From Streptomyces sp. DSM 15324 (lineage in GTDB: Bacteria; Actinomycetota; Actinomycetes; Streptomycetales; Streptomycetaceae), in contig NZ_KQ949024.1 in assembly GCF_001514285.1 (NCBI RefSeq), positions 192,380 to 256,379 of the forward strand: DNA of 64,000 bases, written 5' to 3'. Below are positions 16,203 through 24,063 of the stretch, piece after piece. The position numbers and the translations under genes were made by a program. The notes below the pieces were generated by a model that worked only from the letters and a program-made list of their open reading frames with translations, did no database searches and was not told the origin of the DNA. Positions within the stretch are counted from its first letter, which is position 1. Every line of letters begins with the position of its first letter.

Positions 16203-17672
16203 ATGACGTTTTTGGACAGCAGCACCTGGGACGGCCGCATCTTCTCCGGCTCGGGCGAGTGGATCAGCGGCTCCGGCGAGGTGTACGACGCCGTCGAGCC
16301 CGCAACGGGCAAGAGACTGGCGCGTGTCGGGTCTGCCACGCGGGCCGACGTTGACAAGGCGGTGGAGCAGGCGGTGCGGGCCCAGCGGGAGTGGGCCGCC
16401 CGGCCGTACTCGGACCGCGCGGCCGTGCTGCGCCGAGCAGCGCGTCTCTTCGAGGAGAACCAGCAGGAGATCGAGACCTGGCTGATGCGGGAGTCCGGAG
16501 CGATCCGGCCGTTCGCCGCCCTGCAGGTCACCAGCGGTGGTGCGGAGGAGTGTCACGAGGCCGCCGCCCTCGCCGGGGCGCCCTACGGTGAGCTGCTGCG
16601 TTCCGGGCAGCAGCGGCTGTCCTTCTCCCGCCGTGTCCCTGTCGGCGTGGTCGGGGTGATCGCCCCGTTCAACGTGCCGGTCATCCTGGCCATGCGGGCG
16701 GTCGCTCCGGCGCTGGCCCTGGGCAACGCGGTCGTTCTCAAGCCGGACCCACGGACCGCGATCAGCGGCGGTGTCGTCTTCGCCCGGGTCTTCGAGGAGG
16801 CGGGTCTGCCGCCCGGTCTGCTGCACGTCCTGCCCGGCGGCGCGGACGTCGGCGCGGCCGTCGTCGAACACCCGCAGATCCCCGTCATCGCCTTCACCGG
16901 CTCCACCCGGGCCGGACGCGCCATCGGCATCGCCGCGGCCGAGCACCTCAAGCGGGTCCACCTGGAGCTGGGCGGGAACTCCGCGCTCGTCATCATGGAC
17001 GACGTCGACCTGGAGAAGGCCGCCTCGGTGGGCGCCTGGGGATCCTTCGTGCATGCCGGCCAGATCTGCATGGCCAGCAGCCGCCACCTCGTGCACTCCT
17101 CGGTCGCCGACGACTACACCGCCCTGCTCGCCCAGCACGCCGACGCGCTCCCGGTCGGCGATCCGCTCGGTGAGAACGTCGCCCTCGGACCGGTCATCGA
17201 CGCCGGCCAGCGCGACAACATCCACCGCATCGTCACCGAGACGGTCGAGGCGGGCGCCCGGCTGGCCGCGGGCGGCACCTACGAGGACCTGTTCTACCGG
17301 CCGACCGTGCTCACCGACGTACCGCTCATCGCACCCGCCTACGCACAGGAAATCTTCGGCCCCGTGGCGCCCGTCGTCCCCTTCCAGGACCTCGACGAGG
17401 CGGCCCGCCTGGCCGCCGGCACCGAATACGGGCTGTCCCTCGGCATCCTCACCCGGGACGTCATGAAGGGCCTCGCCCTGGCCGAACGCGTGCCCAGCGG
17501 GCTGGTCCACATCAACGACCAGACCGTCAACGACGAGGCGCTCATCCCGTTCGGCGGGGTCGGCGACTCCGGCACCGGATCCCGCCACGGCGGCGCCGCC
17601 GCCAACCTCGAAGCCTTCACCGAACAGCAGTGGGTCACCGTACGGGGCGAACTCCCGCAGTACCCCTTCTGA
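16203..17672 (+). CDS. Aldehyde dehydrogenase, benzaldehyde/vanillin dehydrogenase type
   Basis: A 489-residue NAD(P)-dependent aldehyde dehydrogenase. Visible elements: APFNVPVILAMRAVAPALA (oxyanion Asn), the cofactor site FTGSTRAGRAIG, general-base Glu in HLELGGNSALV (near 254), and nucleophile Cys in HAGQICMASSR (near 288). The missing N-terminal extension and the overall pattern fit benzaldehyde/vanillin dehydrogenases. It would oxidise aryl aldehydes to carboxylic acids. Its product-forming partners lie downstream: the carotenoid-oxygenase-type enzyme 34 bp later and the benzaldehyde lyase homologue. The three together form a consistent aldehyde-producing and aldehyde-removing set. Confidence 0.92.
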   Translation: MTFLDSSTWDGRIFSGSGEWISGSGEVYDAVEPATGKRLARVGSATRADVDKAVEQAVRAQREWAARPYSDRAAVLRRAARLFEENQQEIETWLMRESGAIRPFAALQVTSGGAEECHEAAALAGAPYGELLRSGQQRLSFSRRVPVGVVGVIAPFNVPVILAMRAVAPALALGNAVVLKPDPRTAISGGVVFARVFEEAGLPPGLLHVLPGGADVGAAVVEHPQIPVIAFTGSTRAGRAIGIAAAEHLKRVHLELGGNSALVIMDDVDLEKAASVGAWGSFVHAGQICMASSRHLVHSSVADDYTALLAQHADALPVGDPLGENVALGPVIDAGQRDNIHRIVTETVEAGARLAAGGTYEDLFYRPTVLTDVPLIAPAYAQEIFGPVAPVVPFQDLDEAARLAAGTEYGLSLGILTRDVMKGLALAERVPSGLVHINDQTVNDEALIPFGGVGDSGTGSRHGGAAANLEAFTEQQWVTVRGELPQYPF

Positions 17673-17706
17673 CCACCCCAACCCCCAAAGCTGTACGGAG
17701 AGTTCC

Positions 17707-19215
17707 ATGCCCATGGACCCCATCACCGTCGTCCCCCGGCAGATGCGGAAAGCCGACGCGGGGGCCGACTGGCCCACCGACAACAAGTTCCTCAACGGAC
17801 CCTTCGCGCCCTGGACGGAGGAGAGCGAGGGGTATGACCTGGAGGTGGACGGCGAGATACCGGCCGACCTTGCGGGCGCGCTGTTCCGCGTCTCCTCCAA
17901 CCCCCGCTTTCGGCCCCGCAACACCGACCGCTACCACTGGTGGGAGGGCGACGGCATGGTGTGCGGCATCTACCTGCGCGAGGGCCGGGCCGCCTACCGC
18001 ACACGTTGGGTGGAGACCGACTCGATGAAGGTCGAGGTGGAGGCCGGAGAAGCGATCTACAGCGGCTTCGTCAACGGCGGCACTCCCGCTCGACTGCCCG
18101 AGGGAGCCCCGCCCGCCAAGAACGTCGCCAACATCAACGCAGGCCTCTTCGACGACCACCTGATCGTCTACTTCGAGGGCGGACTGCCGCACGCGCTGGA
18201 CCCCGAGACCCTGCGCACCATTGGCACGTACGACTTCCACGGCGGCATCGACGTGCTGTGCACCGGCCACTACAAGACCGACCCGGACAGCGGCGACATG
18301 CTGTTCTTCGCCGCCGTCGGACCGACGATCACCTGGTACCGCGCCGACGTGAAGACCGCCGAGATCATCGACTCGCACTCCTTCGACATCGGTGTGCCGG
18401 TCCTCATGCACGACTTCGCCGTCAGCGACACCTACGCCGTCTTCTTCGTCACCCCGGCCCAGTTCCGCCTCGACCTGGTCGCGCAGAGCAGGCCCGGCGT
18501 GGTCTGGGACGAGGACTCCCTCGAACACGGCGTGCAGATCGTCCTGATGAACCGCCACACCCACGAGGTCACCTGGCACGAGCTCGGCGGCCACTGGGCC
18601 AACACCCACTTCTTCAACGCCTACGAGCAGGAAGGCCGGCTGGTCATCGACGGCCACCGCATCAGCCGGCTCGGCACCCCGATCGACCGCATCGGTACGC
18701 CGGTGACCTCCCACGAGTGGTTCCCCCCGGCCCAGCCCTACCGGTGGCGCGTCGACCTGGCGACCGGAAGGGCCACCGAGGAGATGATCAGCGGCGTCCT
18801 CGGGGAGTTCCCGAAGATCAACGACGCGTACACGGGCCGCCCCAACCGCTACGGCTACTTCGTCACCACTCGCGGCCTGGCCGACGACATCATGTCCGAC
18901 GGACTGGCCCGCCACGACTACCTCCTGGACCGCACCACCGTCGTCGAAGGCCCGGACGGCCTCACCAGCCCCGGCGAACCGGTCTTCGTCGCCCGCGAGA
19001 ACGCCCGCGCCGAGGACGACGGCTACCTGCTCTCCCTGTGGTGGAATCGCAGCACCAACCTCAGCGAACTGCTGATCCACGACGCCGCCGACCTGCGCCG
19101 CACCCCGCTGGCCCGGGTCAAGCTCCCCAGCCGAGTGCCCTTCGGCTTCCACGGCAGCTGGGCCGACCACGCCACCCTGGACCGCGCCATCGCCGTCCAC
19201 CGCGGCAACGACTGA
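17707..19215 (+). CDS. Carotenoid-oxygenase family protein, lignostilbene/isoeugenol cleavage type
   Basis: A 502-residue member of the non-heme-iron carotenoid cleavage oxygenase family. Four His in the expected order are visible: CTGHYK (about 186), LMHDFAVS (about 236), NTHFFNAYE (about 300) and GFHGSWADH (about 484). In bacteria such enzymes often split the central double bond of stilbenoids, isoeugenol or 4-vinylguaiacol to aryl aldehydes. The adjacent aryl-aldehyde dehydrogenase supports this rather than apocarotenoid cleavage. GGAGAG lies 8 nt before the ATG. The SDR gene follows 5 bp after the stop. Substrate remains an inference. Confidence 0.88.
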   Translation: MPMDPITVVPRQMRKADAGADWPTDNKFLNGPFAPWTEESEGYDLEVDGEIPADLAGALFRVSSNPRFRPRNTDRYHWWEGDGMVCGIYLREGRAAYRTRWVETDSMKVEVEAGEAIYSGFVNGGTPARLPEGAPPAKNVANINAGLFDDHLIVYFEGGLPHALDPETLRTIGTYDFHGGIDVLCTGHYKTDPDSGDMLFFAAVGPTITWYRADVKTAEIIDSHSFDIGVPVLMHDFAVSDTYAVFFVTPAQFRLDLVAQSRPGVVWDEDSLEHGVQIVLMNRHTHEVTWHELGGHWANTHFFNAYEQEGRLVIDGHRISRLGTPIDRIGTPVTSHEWFPPAQPYRWRVDLATGRATEEMISGVLGEFPKINDAYTGRPNRYGYFVTTRGLADDIMSDGLARHDYLLDRTTVVEGPDGLTSPGEPVFVARENARAEDDGYLLSLWWNRSTNLSELLIHDAADLRRTPLARVKLPSRVPFGFHGSWADHATLDRAIAVHRGND

Positions 19216-19220
19216 CGGCC

Positions 19221-20102
19221 ATGCGAGACCTCGCGGGCAAGACCGCCTTCATCACCGGCGGAGACAGCGGGATCGGTCTCGGCGTGGCACAGTCGCTGTG
19301 CCACGCCGGAATGAACGTCATCATCTGCGGAGTCGTCCCGGAGACGCTTCAGAGCGCGCAACGCGAGCTCGCGCGCATCGGCAAGGCCGAGGCCATCGAG
19401 CTCGACGTACGCGACCGGGAGGCGTTCGCCGCCCTCGCCGACCGACTCGACCGTGGCTACGGCGGCGTGGACGTGCTGGTCAACAACGCGGGCGTCGGAT
19501 TCCTCGCACCGGTGGCCGAGGCGACGTTCGAACAGTGGGACTGGGTGCTCGACATCAACCTCACGGGCGTCTTCAACGGCATACGGACCTTCCTGCCGCG
19601 CATGCTGGCCTCCGGCCGCCCCGGGCACATCGTCTCGACCGCGTCGATCGGCGGTCTGCTGGGCACACCCGGAGCGCTCTACGTGGCCGCGAAATTCGGT
19701 GTGGTGGGGCTGATGGAGGCGCTGGCAGCCGAACTTTGGGACACCCCGGTGAACGTCTCCGTCCTGACGCCGGGAATCGTCCGAACCAACATCCACAAGG
19801 GACCGCCACCCCCCGGCGAGCCGCGGCCGCACGCGCCGGGCGCCACCGCGGAGGCCGATCTGCACGAGACGGCGATTCAGCCGCGGGAAGTCGGCGAGCG
19901 GGTCCTGCAAGCGATCCGAGAGGAAAGGCTCTACGTGCTGACGCATGCCGAGCATCGGGAACTGCTCGCCCGCCGGTTCGACGCGATCCTCGCATCGGTC
20001 CCCACCGACCAGGGGGACCCGCGCCGTGCCGCGGTGGAGAGGACGGTCCTCGCCAACCCCATCTACGACGAGATCCTGACCGCGGCGGAGGCCCGACAGT
20101 GA
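19221..20102 (+). CDS. Short-chain dehydrogenase/reductase, SDR 1
   Basis: A 293-residue classical SDR. The cofactor motif TGGDSGIG is at 14-21, the NNAG motif at residues 89-92, and the catalytic set is Ser in VSTASIGG with Tyr and Lys in ALYVAAKFG. It is longer than most SDRs, with a C-terminal extension rich in Arg and Glu. An acidic residue after beta-2 is lacking (VIICGVVPE), so NADP preference cannot be excluded. It overlaps the next SDR by four bases. With the benzaldehyde lyase downstream, oxidation of a hydrobenzoin-type diol or ketone interconversion is the likely role. That is inferred from context. Confidence 0.9.
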   Translation: MRDLAGKTAFITGGDSGIGLGVAQSLCHAGMNVIICGVVPETLQSAQRELARIGKAEAIELDVRDREAFAALADRLDRGYGGVDVLVNNAGVGFLAPVAEATFEQWDWVLDINLTGVFNGIRTFLPRMLASGRPGHIVSTASIGGLLGTPGALYVAAKFGVVGLMEALAAELWDTPVNVSVLTPGIVRTNIHKGPPPPGEPRPHAPGATAEADLHETAIQPREVGERVLQAIREERLYVLTHAEHRELLARRFDAILASVPTDQGDPRRAAVERTVLANPIYDEILTAAEARQ

Positions 20103-20863
20103 CGACGCACGACATGGAGGGCTCGGTCGTGCTCGTGACCGGTGCCGGCTCGGGCATCGGGCGGGCGGCGGCGGAGCTGTTCGCCGAGCGCGGTGCCTCC
20201 GTCGTCGCGGCAGACCGCTCCGAATCCGGCGCGGACACCGTCGCCACCATCACCGCGGCCGGCGGCAAGGCCGTCTTCGTCCAGGTGGACGTCTCGGTCG
20301 AGAAAGAGGTCGAGAACATGGTGGCCACGGCGGTCGACACCTACGGTGCCCTGAACGCCGCGTTCAACAACGCGGGCATCGCGCCGCCGGTCGGCCCGAT
20401 CGAGCAGCTCAGCAGCGACAGCTGGGAGCTGTCCGAGGCGGTGAACCTGCGTGGCGTCTGGCTGTGCATGAAGCACGAGCTGGCCGTCATGGTGCGGCAG
20501 GGACACGGCGCGATCGTGAACACCTCGTCGGTCGCCGGCCTGGTGGGCAACCCCGGTGGCGGGGCCGCGTACTCCGCCTTCAAGCACGGCATCGTCGGGC
20601 TGACCAGGTCCGCGGCCGCCGAGCACGGCCGGCACGGGATCCGCGTCAACGCGATAGCCCCGGGCATCACCCGCACCGGAATGCTGCGGCACCTGGAGGA
20701 ACACGAGAACCTCGACGCCGCCGCCGTCGCCGCCGGGACCCCGCTCGGCCGCGTGGCCGAGCCGCGGGAGGTCGCCGAAGCCGCGTACTGGCTCGCTTCA
20801 CCGAAGTCGAGTTTCGTCACCGGCCATGTCCTGGCCGTCGACGGCGGCGAAACCTGCGTCTGA
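20099..20863 (+). CDS. Short-chain dehydrogenase/reductase, SDR 2
   Basis: A 254-residue classical SDR starting at GTG 20099 within the stop of SDR 1. Motifs: TGAGSGIG at 14-21, Asp in VVAADRSESG (NAD preference), FNNAGIA, Ser in NTSSVAG, YSAFK for Tyr-x-x-x-Lys, and the family ending VTGHVLAVDGGETCV. It is a typical dehydrogenase of length 250. Two consecutive SDRs of different subtypes before a benzoin-cleaving enzyme would allow two-stereoisomer or two-step oxidation of a diaryl diol to a benzoin. No direct evidence for the substrate. Confidence 0.92.
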   Translation: MTTHDMEGSVVLVTGAGSGIGRAAAELFAERGASVVAADRSESGADTVATITAAGGKAVFVQVDVSVEKEVENMVATAVDTYGALNAAFNNAGIAPPVGPIEQLSSDSWELSEAVNLRGVWLCMKHELAVMVRQGHGAIVNTSSVAGLVGNPGGGAAYSAFKHGIVGLTRSAAAEHGRHGIRVNAIAPGITRTGMLRHLEEHENLDAAAVAAGTPLGRVAEPREVAEAAYWLASPKSSFVTGHVLAVDGGETCV

Positions 20864-20893
20864 CGCCCGGCGTCCGGAAAGGAAGCAGCATCC

Positions 20894-22570
20894 ATGACTC
20901 GTGTGACCGGCGGCGACCTCGTCGTCCGTATCCTCCAACAGGCCGGTGTCGACCGGATGTTCGGCATCAACGGCGCGCACATCGACTCCGTGTACCAAGC
21001 CGCGCTCGACCATCGGCTGCCCATCGTGGACGTGCGGCACGAGATGAACGCGGGCCATGCGGCGGAGGGCTACGCCCGGGTGCGCAATGCCCTCGGGGTC
21101 GCGTTGCTCACTGCCGGCGGCGGGTTCACCAACGCGGTGACGTCGATGGCCAACGCACACCTGGACCGCACTCCCGTGCTCTACCTCGCCGCGTCCGGAC
21201 CGCTCGCCGACGACCAGACCAACACCCTGCAGGCGGGCCTTGACCAGGTGGCCATCGCGACGCCCGTCACCAAGTGGGCGCACCGGGTGACACGTGCGTC
21301 GCTGATCCCCCGCATCCTGGCCCGCGCGATCCGCACCGCGCTGTCCGCGCCCCGCGGGCCGGTGCTCGTGGACATCCCCTGGGACGTGCTGACCGAGCAG
21401 ATCGACCTGCCCGACCTGGCGACGGAACTCCTGAACGGGGCCGATCATGGGCCCGGGCTCTCACAGGCCGGGGCGCAGCAGATCCTCGGGATGCTGTCGG
21501 AGGCCCGGCGGCCCGTGATCATCGCCGGATCCGAGGTGCCGAGATCCGGCGCCGACGCCGAGCTACGGGCCTTCGCCGAGCGACTCGGCGTACCCCTGAT
21601 GTCGGACTACGAGGGCCTTGGCGCGATCACGCTCAGCCCCGTGAACTTCGGTCTGCTGCAGGGGCTGAACGGGCTGCCGTCCGGAGCAGAGCCCGACCTG
21701 GTGATCATGGCGGGGCTCCGGTTCGGCCTCACGACTGCGCACGGCTCGGGTGCGCTGATCCCGCGCGGCGCGCGGGTGGTGCAGATCGATCCCTCCGGTG
21801 GCGAGCTGGGACTCCTGCAGCCGGTCGCGCTGTCGGTCGCCGCAGATCCGCTGCCCGTGTTCCAGGATCTCAACCGGGAACTCGCGGCCGGGCAGGCCAC
21901 CGGTCCGGATCTGGCGGGCTGGCGGAACACCCTGCGGGCGCATCTTCAGCGGCGGCGCGAGGCCGTGGCCGCGCAGGTCGTCCACGACGAGCGCATCCAC
22001 CCGTACGACACGGTACGCGCCATCGCCGCGGCGGTGCCCGAGTCGTCGGTGGTCGTCGCCGACGGCGCGCTCACCTACCTCTGGCTGTCGGAGACGATCT
22101 CCGAGACGCCGGTGTCCGCGTTCCTCTGCCACGGCTATCTCGGCTCCATGGGAGTCGGGATGGGAGTAGCGCTGGGAGCACAGGCGGCCGCTCGTGACAC
22201 GAACGTCGTGCTCGTGACCGGTGACGGGTCCGTCGGCTACAGCCTCGGCGAGTTCGACTCGATGGTGCGCGCCGGGCTCGGAGCGGTCGTCGTCGTGCTC
22301 AACAACCGGGCGTGGGGCGCCACTCTGCATGCGCAGGAGATCATTCACGGCAAGGACAGGGTGGTCAACAACCGGCTGGAAAACGGCTCCTACGCCGCCG
22401 CCGCGATCGCGCTGGGTGCGGACGGCCACCAGGTCCGCACACTCGACGAACTCGCGCCCACCCTCGCCAAGGCTCTGCAGAGCGGGCGGCCGTCCTGCGT
22501 GGAGGTGCACGTGAGTCTCGACCCGATCCCGCCGGAGGAACGGGTGATCATGGGCGGCAGCCCGTTCTGA
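20894..22570 (+). CDS. Thiamine-diphosphate enzyme, benzaldehyde lyase homologue
   Basis: A 558-residue ThDP enzyme that closely follows Pseudomonas benzaldehyde lyase. Shared stretches include NGAHIDS, RHEMNAGHAAEGYAR, LLTAGGGFTNAVTSMANA, TNTLQAGLDQVA, ADGALTYLWLSE and FLCHGYLGSMGVGMG. The key residues of that enzyme are present: His near 28 (GAH), Glu near 48 (RHE) and Gln near 112 (LQAG). The cofactor site GDGSVGYSLGEFDSM ... NNRAWG is intact. Benzaldehyde lyase cleaves benzoins into two aryl aldehydes, and also forms them. GGAAAGGAAG precedes the ATG. The position between SDRs and an aldehyde dehydrogenase operon fits a catabolic benzoin pathway. Acetolactate synthase is excluded by these residues. 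Confidence 0.9.
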   Translation: MTRVTGGDLVVRILQQAGVDRMFGINGAHIDSVYQAALDHRLPIVDVRHEMNAGHAAEGYARVRNALGVALLTAGGGFTNAVTSMANAHLDRTPVLYLAASGPLADDQTNTLQAGLDQVAIATPVTKWAHRVTRASLIPRILARAIRTALSAPRGPVLVDIPWDVLTEQIDLPDLATELLNGADHGPGLSQAGAQQILGMLSEARRPVIIAGSEVPRSGADAELRAFAERLGVPLMSDYEGLGAITLSPVNFGLLQGLNGLPSGAEPDLVIMAGLRFGLTTAHGSGALIPRGARVVQIDPSGGELGLLQPVALSVAADPLPVFQDLNRELAAGQATGPDLAGWRNTLRAHLQRRREAVAAQVVHDERIHPYDTVRAIAAAVPESSVVVADGALTYLWLSETISETPVSAFLCHGYLGSMGVGMGVALGAQAAARDTNVVLVTGDGSVGYSLGEFDSMVRAGLGAVVVVLNNRAWGATLHAQEIIHGKDRVVNNRLENGSYAAAAIALGADGHQVRTLDELAPTLAKALQSGRPSCVEVHVSLDPIPPEERVIMGGSPF

Positions 22571-22581
22571 GCGTGCCCCTG

Positions 22582-22610
22582 CCACCACGCCCGCAGCGCG
22601 GGAAGTGGTG
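22582..22610. promoter_or_regulatory. Hairpin between the benzaldehyde lyase and VOC genes
   Basis: CCACCAC and GTGGTG, with inner CCCGC and GCGGG, form a compact stem-loop 12 nt after the lyase stop. No T-run follows. It may attenuate transcription, or protect the 3' end of the upstream mRNA, within the 125-bp gap before the VOC gene. Confidence 0.45.
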
Positions 22611-22695
22611 CGACAGCGGCCGGGAGCGGACCACGCTTCCGATACGTCATGGAGCCGGTCGACTGTGCCGGCTCACGATTCATCAGGGACTTGCC

Positions 22696-23217
22696 ATGTT
22701 GTTCGACTTCGGCCAACCGACCGACGGCCTCATCCAGCTGGCGTTCGTCGTCGAGGACCTCGACGCGGCGATGGCTCGGTTCAGCGAGAGCTTCCGGGTC
22801 GGGCCGTGGACGGTCCTGCGCGACTTCGCGGGCGAGAATCCCCGCTACCGGGGTGAACCCGCCCAGGCACGCGCGCATGTGGCGCTCGGTTTCGGCGGGC
22901 ACATGCAGTACGAACTCATCCAGCCCGTCGACGACCTGCCGTCCGTGCATCGTGACGTGATCACCCAACGGGGATACGGCTTCCACCATTTCGGCTACGC
23001 CACGACCGCCTTCGACGAGGCGGTGGAGGCGATGCACCGGAGAGGGTACGAAACCGTGTTCACGGCCTCCGTCGGGTCGGACTCCCGTGTCGCCTATTTC
23101 GACACCCGCGACATCCTTCCCGGCATGACCGAGCTCATCGAAGCGAGCCCGGGCCTCAACGAAGCCTTCACCGACATGTACAGGGAATCCCTCGGCCAGG
23201 TCAGTCGGCCCCGGTGA
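22696..23217 (+). CDS. VOC-family protein (glyoxalase_4 type)
   Basis: A 173-residue VOC protein starting at ATG 22696. It shows a two-module beta-alpha-beta-beta-beta layout, with QLAFVVEDLDAAMARF, ALGFGGHMQYELIQPVDD, YGFHHFGYATTAFDEAV and DILPGMTELIEASPGL. Candidate metal ligands are Gln/Glu and His residues (MQYELIQ, FHHFGY, MTELIE), closer to epimerase/isomerase-type VOC proteins than to extradiol dioxygenases. It ends the plus-strand catabolic operon. The activity is unknown; processing of a ring or side-chain intermediate is possible. Confidence 0.8.
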   Translation: MLFDFGQPTDGLIQLAFVVEDLDAAMARFSESFRVGPWTVLRDFAGENPRYRGEPAQARAHVALGFGGHMQYELIQPVDDLPSVHRDVITQRGYGFHHFGYATTAFDEAVEAMHRRGYETVFTASVGSDSRVAYFDTRDILPGMTELIEASPGLNEAFTDMYRESLGQVSRPR

Positions 23218-23612
23218 GCCTCCCGTTCATCCGGCTCGCCGAAGTGAACGTGAGCTCTGCGGCGAAGTGACCGAAGACGGTGTCGTCACCGTAGTCGGCC
23301 GGCCAGGTCTGACCGACGCCGTCCCCCCGGAGCTGTCCTGGGCGGCCGGCTGCGAGGTGCCGCCGGAACCGTCGGCGGCGGCGAAGGAAGCGGCCGCACC
23401 CGCGGCCAGGACGAGGGGCAGCCGGACGGCGGCAAGCGATGTGCGGGACGGCTGCATCGGAATTCGTCCACCCGTAAAGGTGAGTTCGAAGAGGTGGGCC
23501 GGCGGCATGAAGGCGCTGCGCGACCACGAGGGCTGAGGCGCGCCCCTGAGGCGAGGGCCGCAGGTTGGCGAGGCGCTCCAAGCGCGAGTTCCGCGGGCGC
23601 GCTCGCAAGTAA

Positions 23613-23651
23613 TCCTGAAAGACCGGACCTTGCTCCTGATAAACCGGACCT
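23613..23651. promoter_or_regulatory. 18-bp direct repeat pair, 21 bp apart
   Basis: TCCTGAAAGACCGGACCT at 23613-23630 and TCCTGATAAACCGGACCT at 23634-23651 differ in two bases and are spaced exactly 21 bp. The TCCTG-(A/T)-AAA core and the 21-bp phase match the repeat pair before the ring-cleavage operon at 15466-15497 (read on its minus strand). Candidate shared operator of the island regulator. Confidence 0.5.
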
Positions 23652-23955
23652 CTCTAGCATCAATGAGAGGCTCTGGCGGCCACCGGGGAGTCGCCTCCTC
23701 TGGCGATGCGCGGGATCGCGGTGTCCCCCACAGGGAGGGGTGCCGGATAACCGCCTGTGCCGTGCGATGACGTGCCGGCCGCAGATCGAGGCGTCTATCG
23801 TCCGGTATCCCTTGGCCTGGAAGCCAGCACCCCGGACCGTCTGCCGGATCCGTCGGCCAGTCGGCGGCCCGTTACGGCGCCGATGCGCTGCCTGCCGACC
23901 CTACATCGCGACCCTCGGTGGTGGTGACGCACCTCTTCTGAATGTCCCGTGAATT

Positions 23956-23970
23956 AGGACTAGCGTTTCG
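23956..23970. promoter_or_regulatory. 15-bp motif shared with the VOC operon promoter region
   Basis: AGGACTAGCGTTTCG here and AGGACTAAGGTTTCG at 15472-15486 agree in 13 of 15 positions. It lies 94 bp before the importer start. It may be a regulator half-site or promoter element common to both units. Confidence 0.35.
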
Positions 23971-24063
23971 ACATGAGGGACCGTACGCTTCGCGGAAGTT
24001 ACGGTCAACCACTCGCCGCGTGACATCGGGGGCATTCCCGGCGCGGCGGTGAGGAGTCACGGC

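Larger units (their letters stand above)
23218..24063. other. Long control region before the ABC importer
   Basis: About 850 bases without a supported gene. A short minus-strand frame (23227-23457) begins like a secreted peptide (MQPSRTS, then a hydrophobic LPLVLAAGAAASFAAA) but has no recognisable mature part. I treat it as doubtful. The region holds an 18-bp direct repeat pair (23613-23651) and a 15-bp motif (23956-23970) that also occurs before the VOC operon. It therefore probably contains the promoter of the importer operon. Confidence 0.4.

Noticed and set aside
20894..22570. Annotation as acetolactate synthase
   Set aside because: The protein has the benzaldehyde lyase His, Gln and C-terminal pattern and lies in an aromatic operon, away from branched-chain biosynthesis genes.
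23227..23508. Small secreted protein on the minus strand
   Set aside because: It starts like a signal peptide, but the mature part is low complexity, no ribosome binding site stands out and two frames compete.
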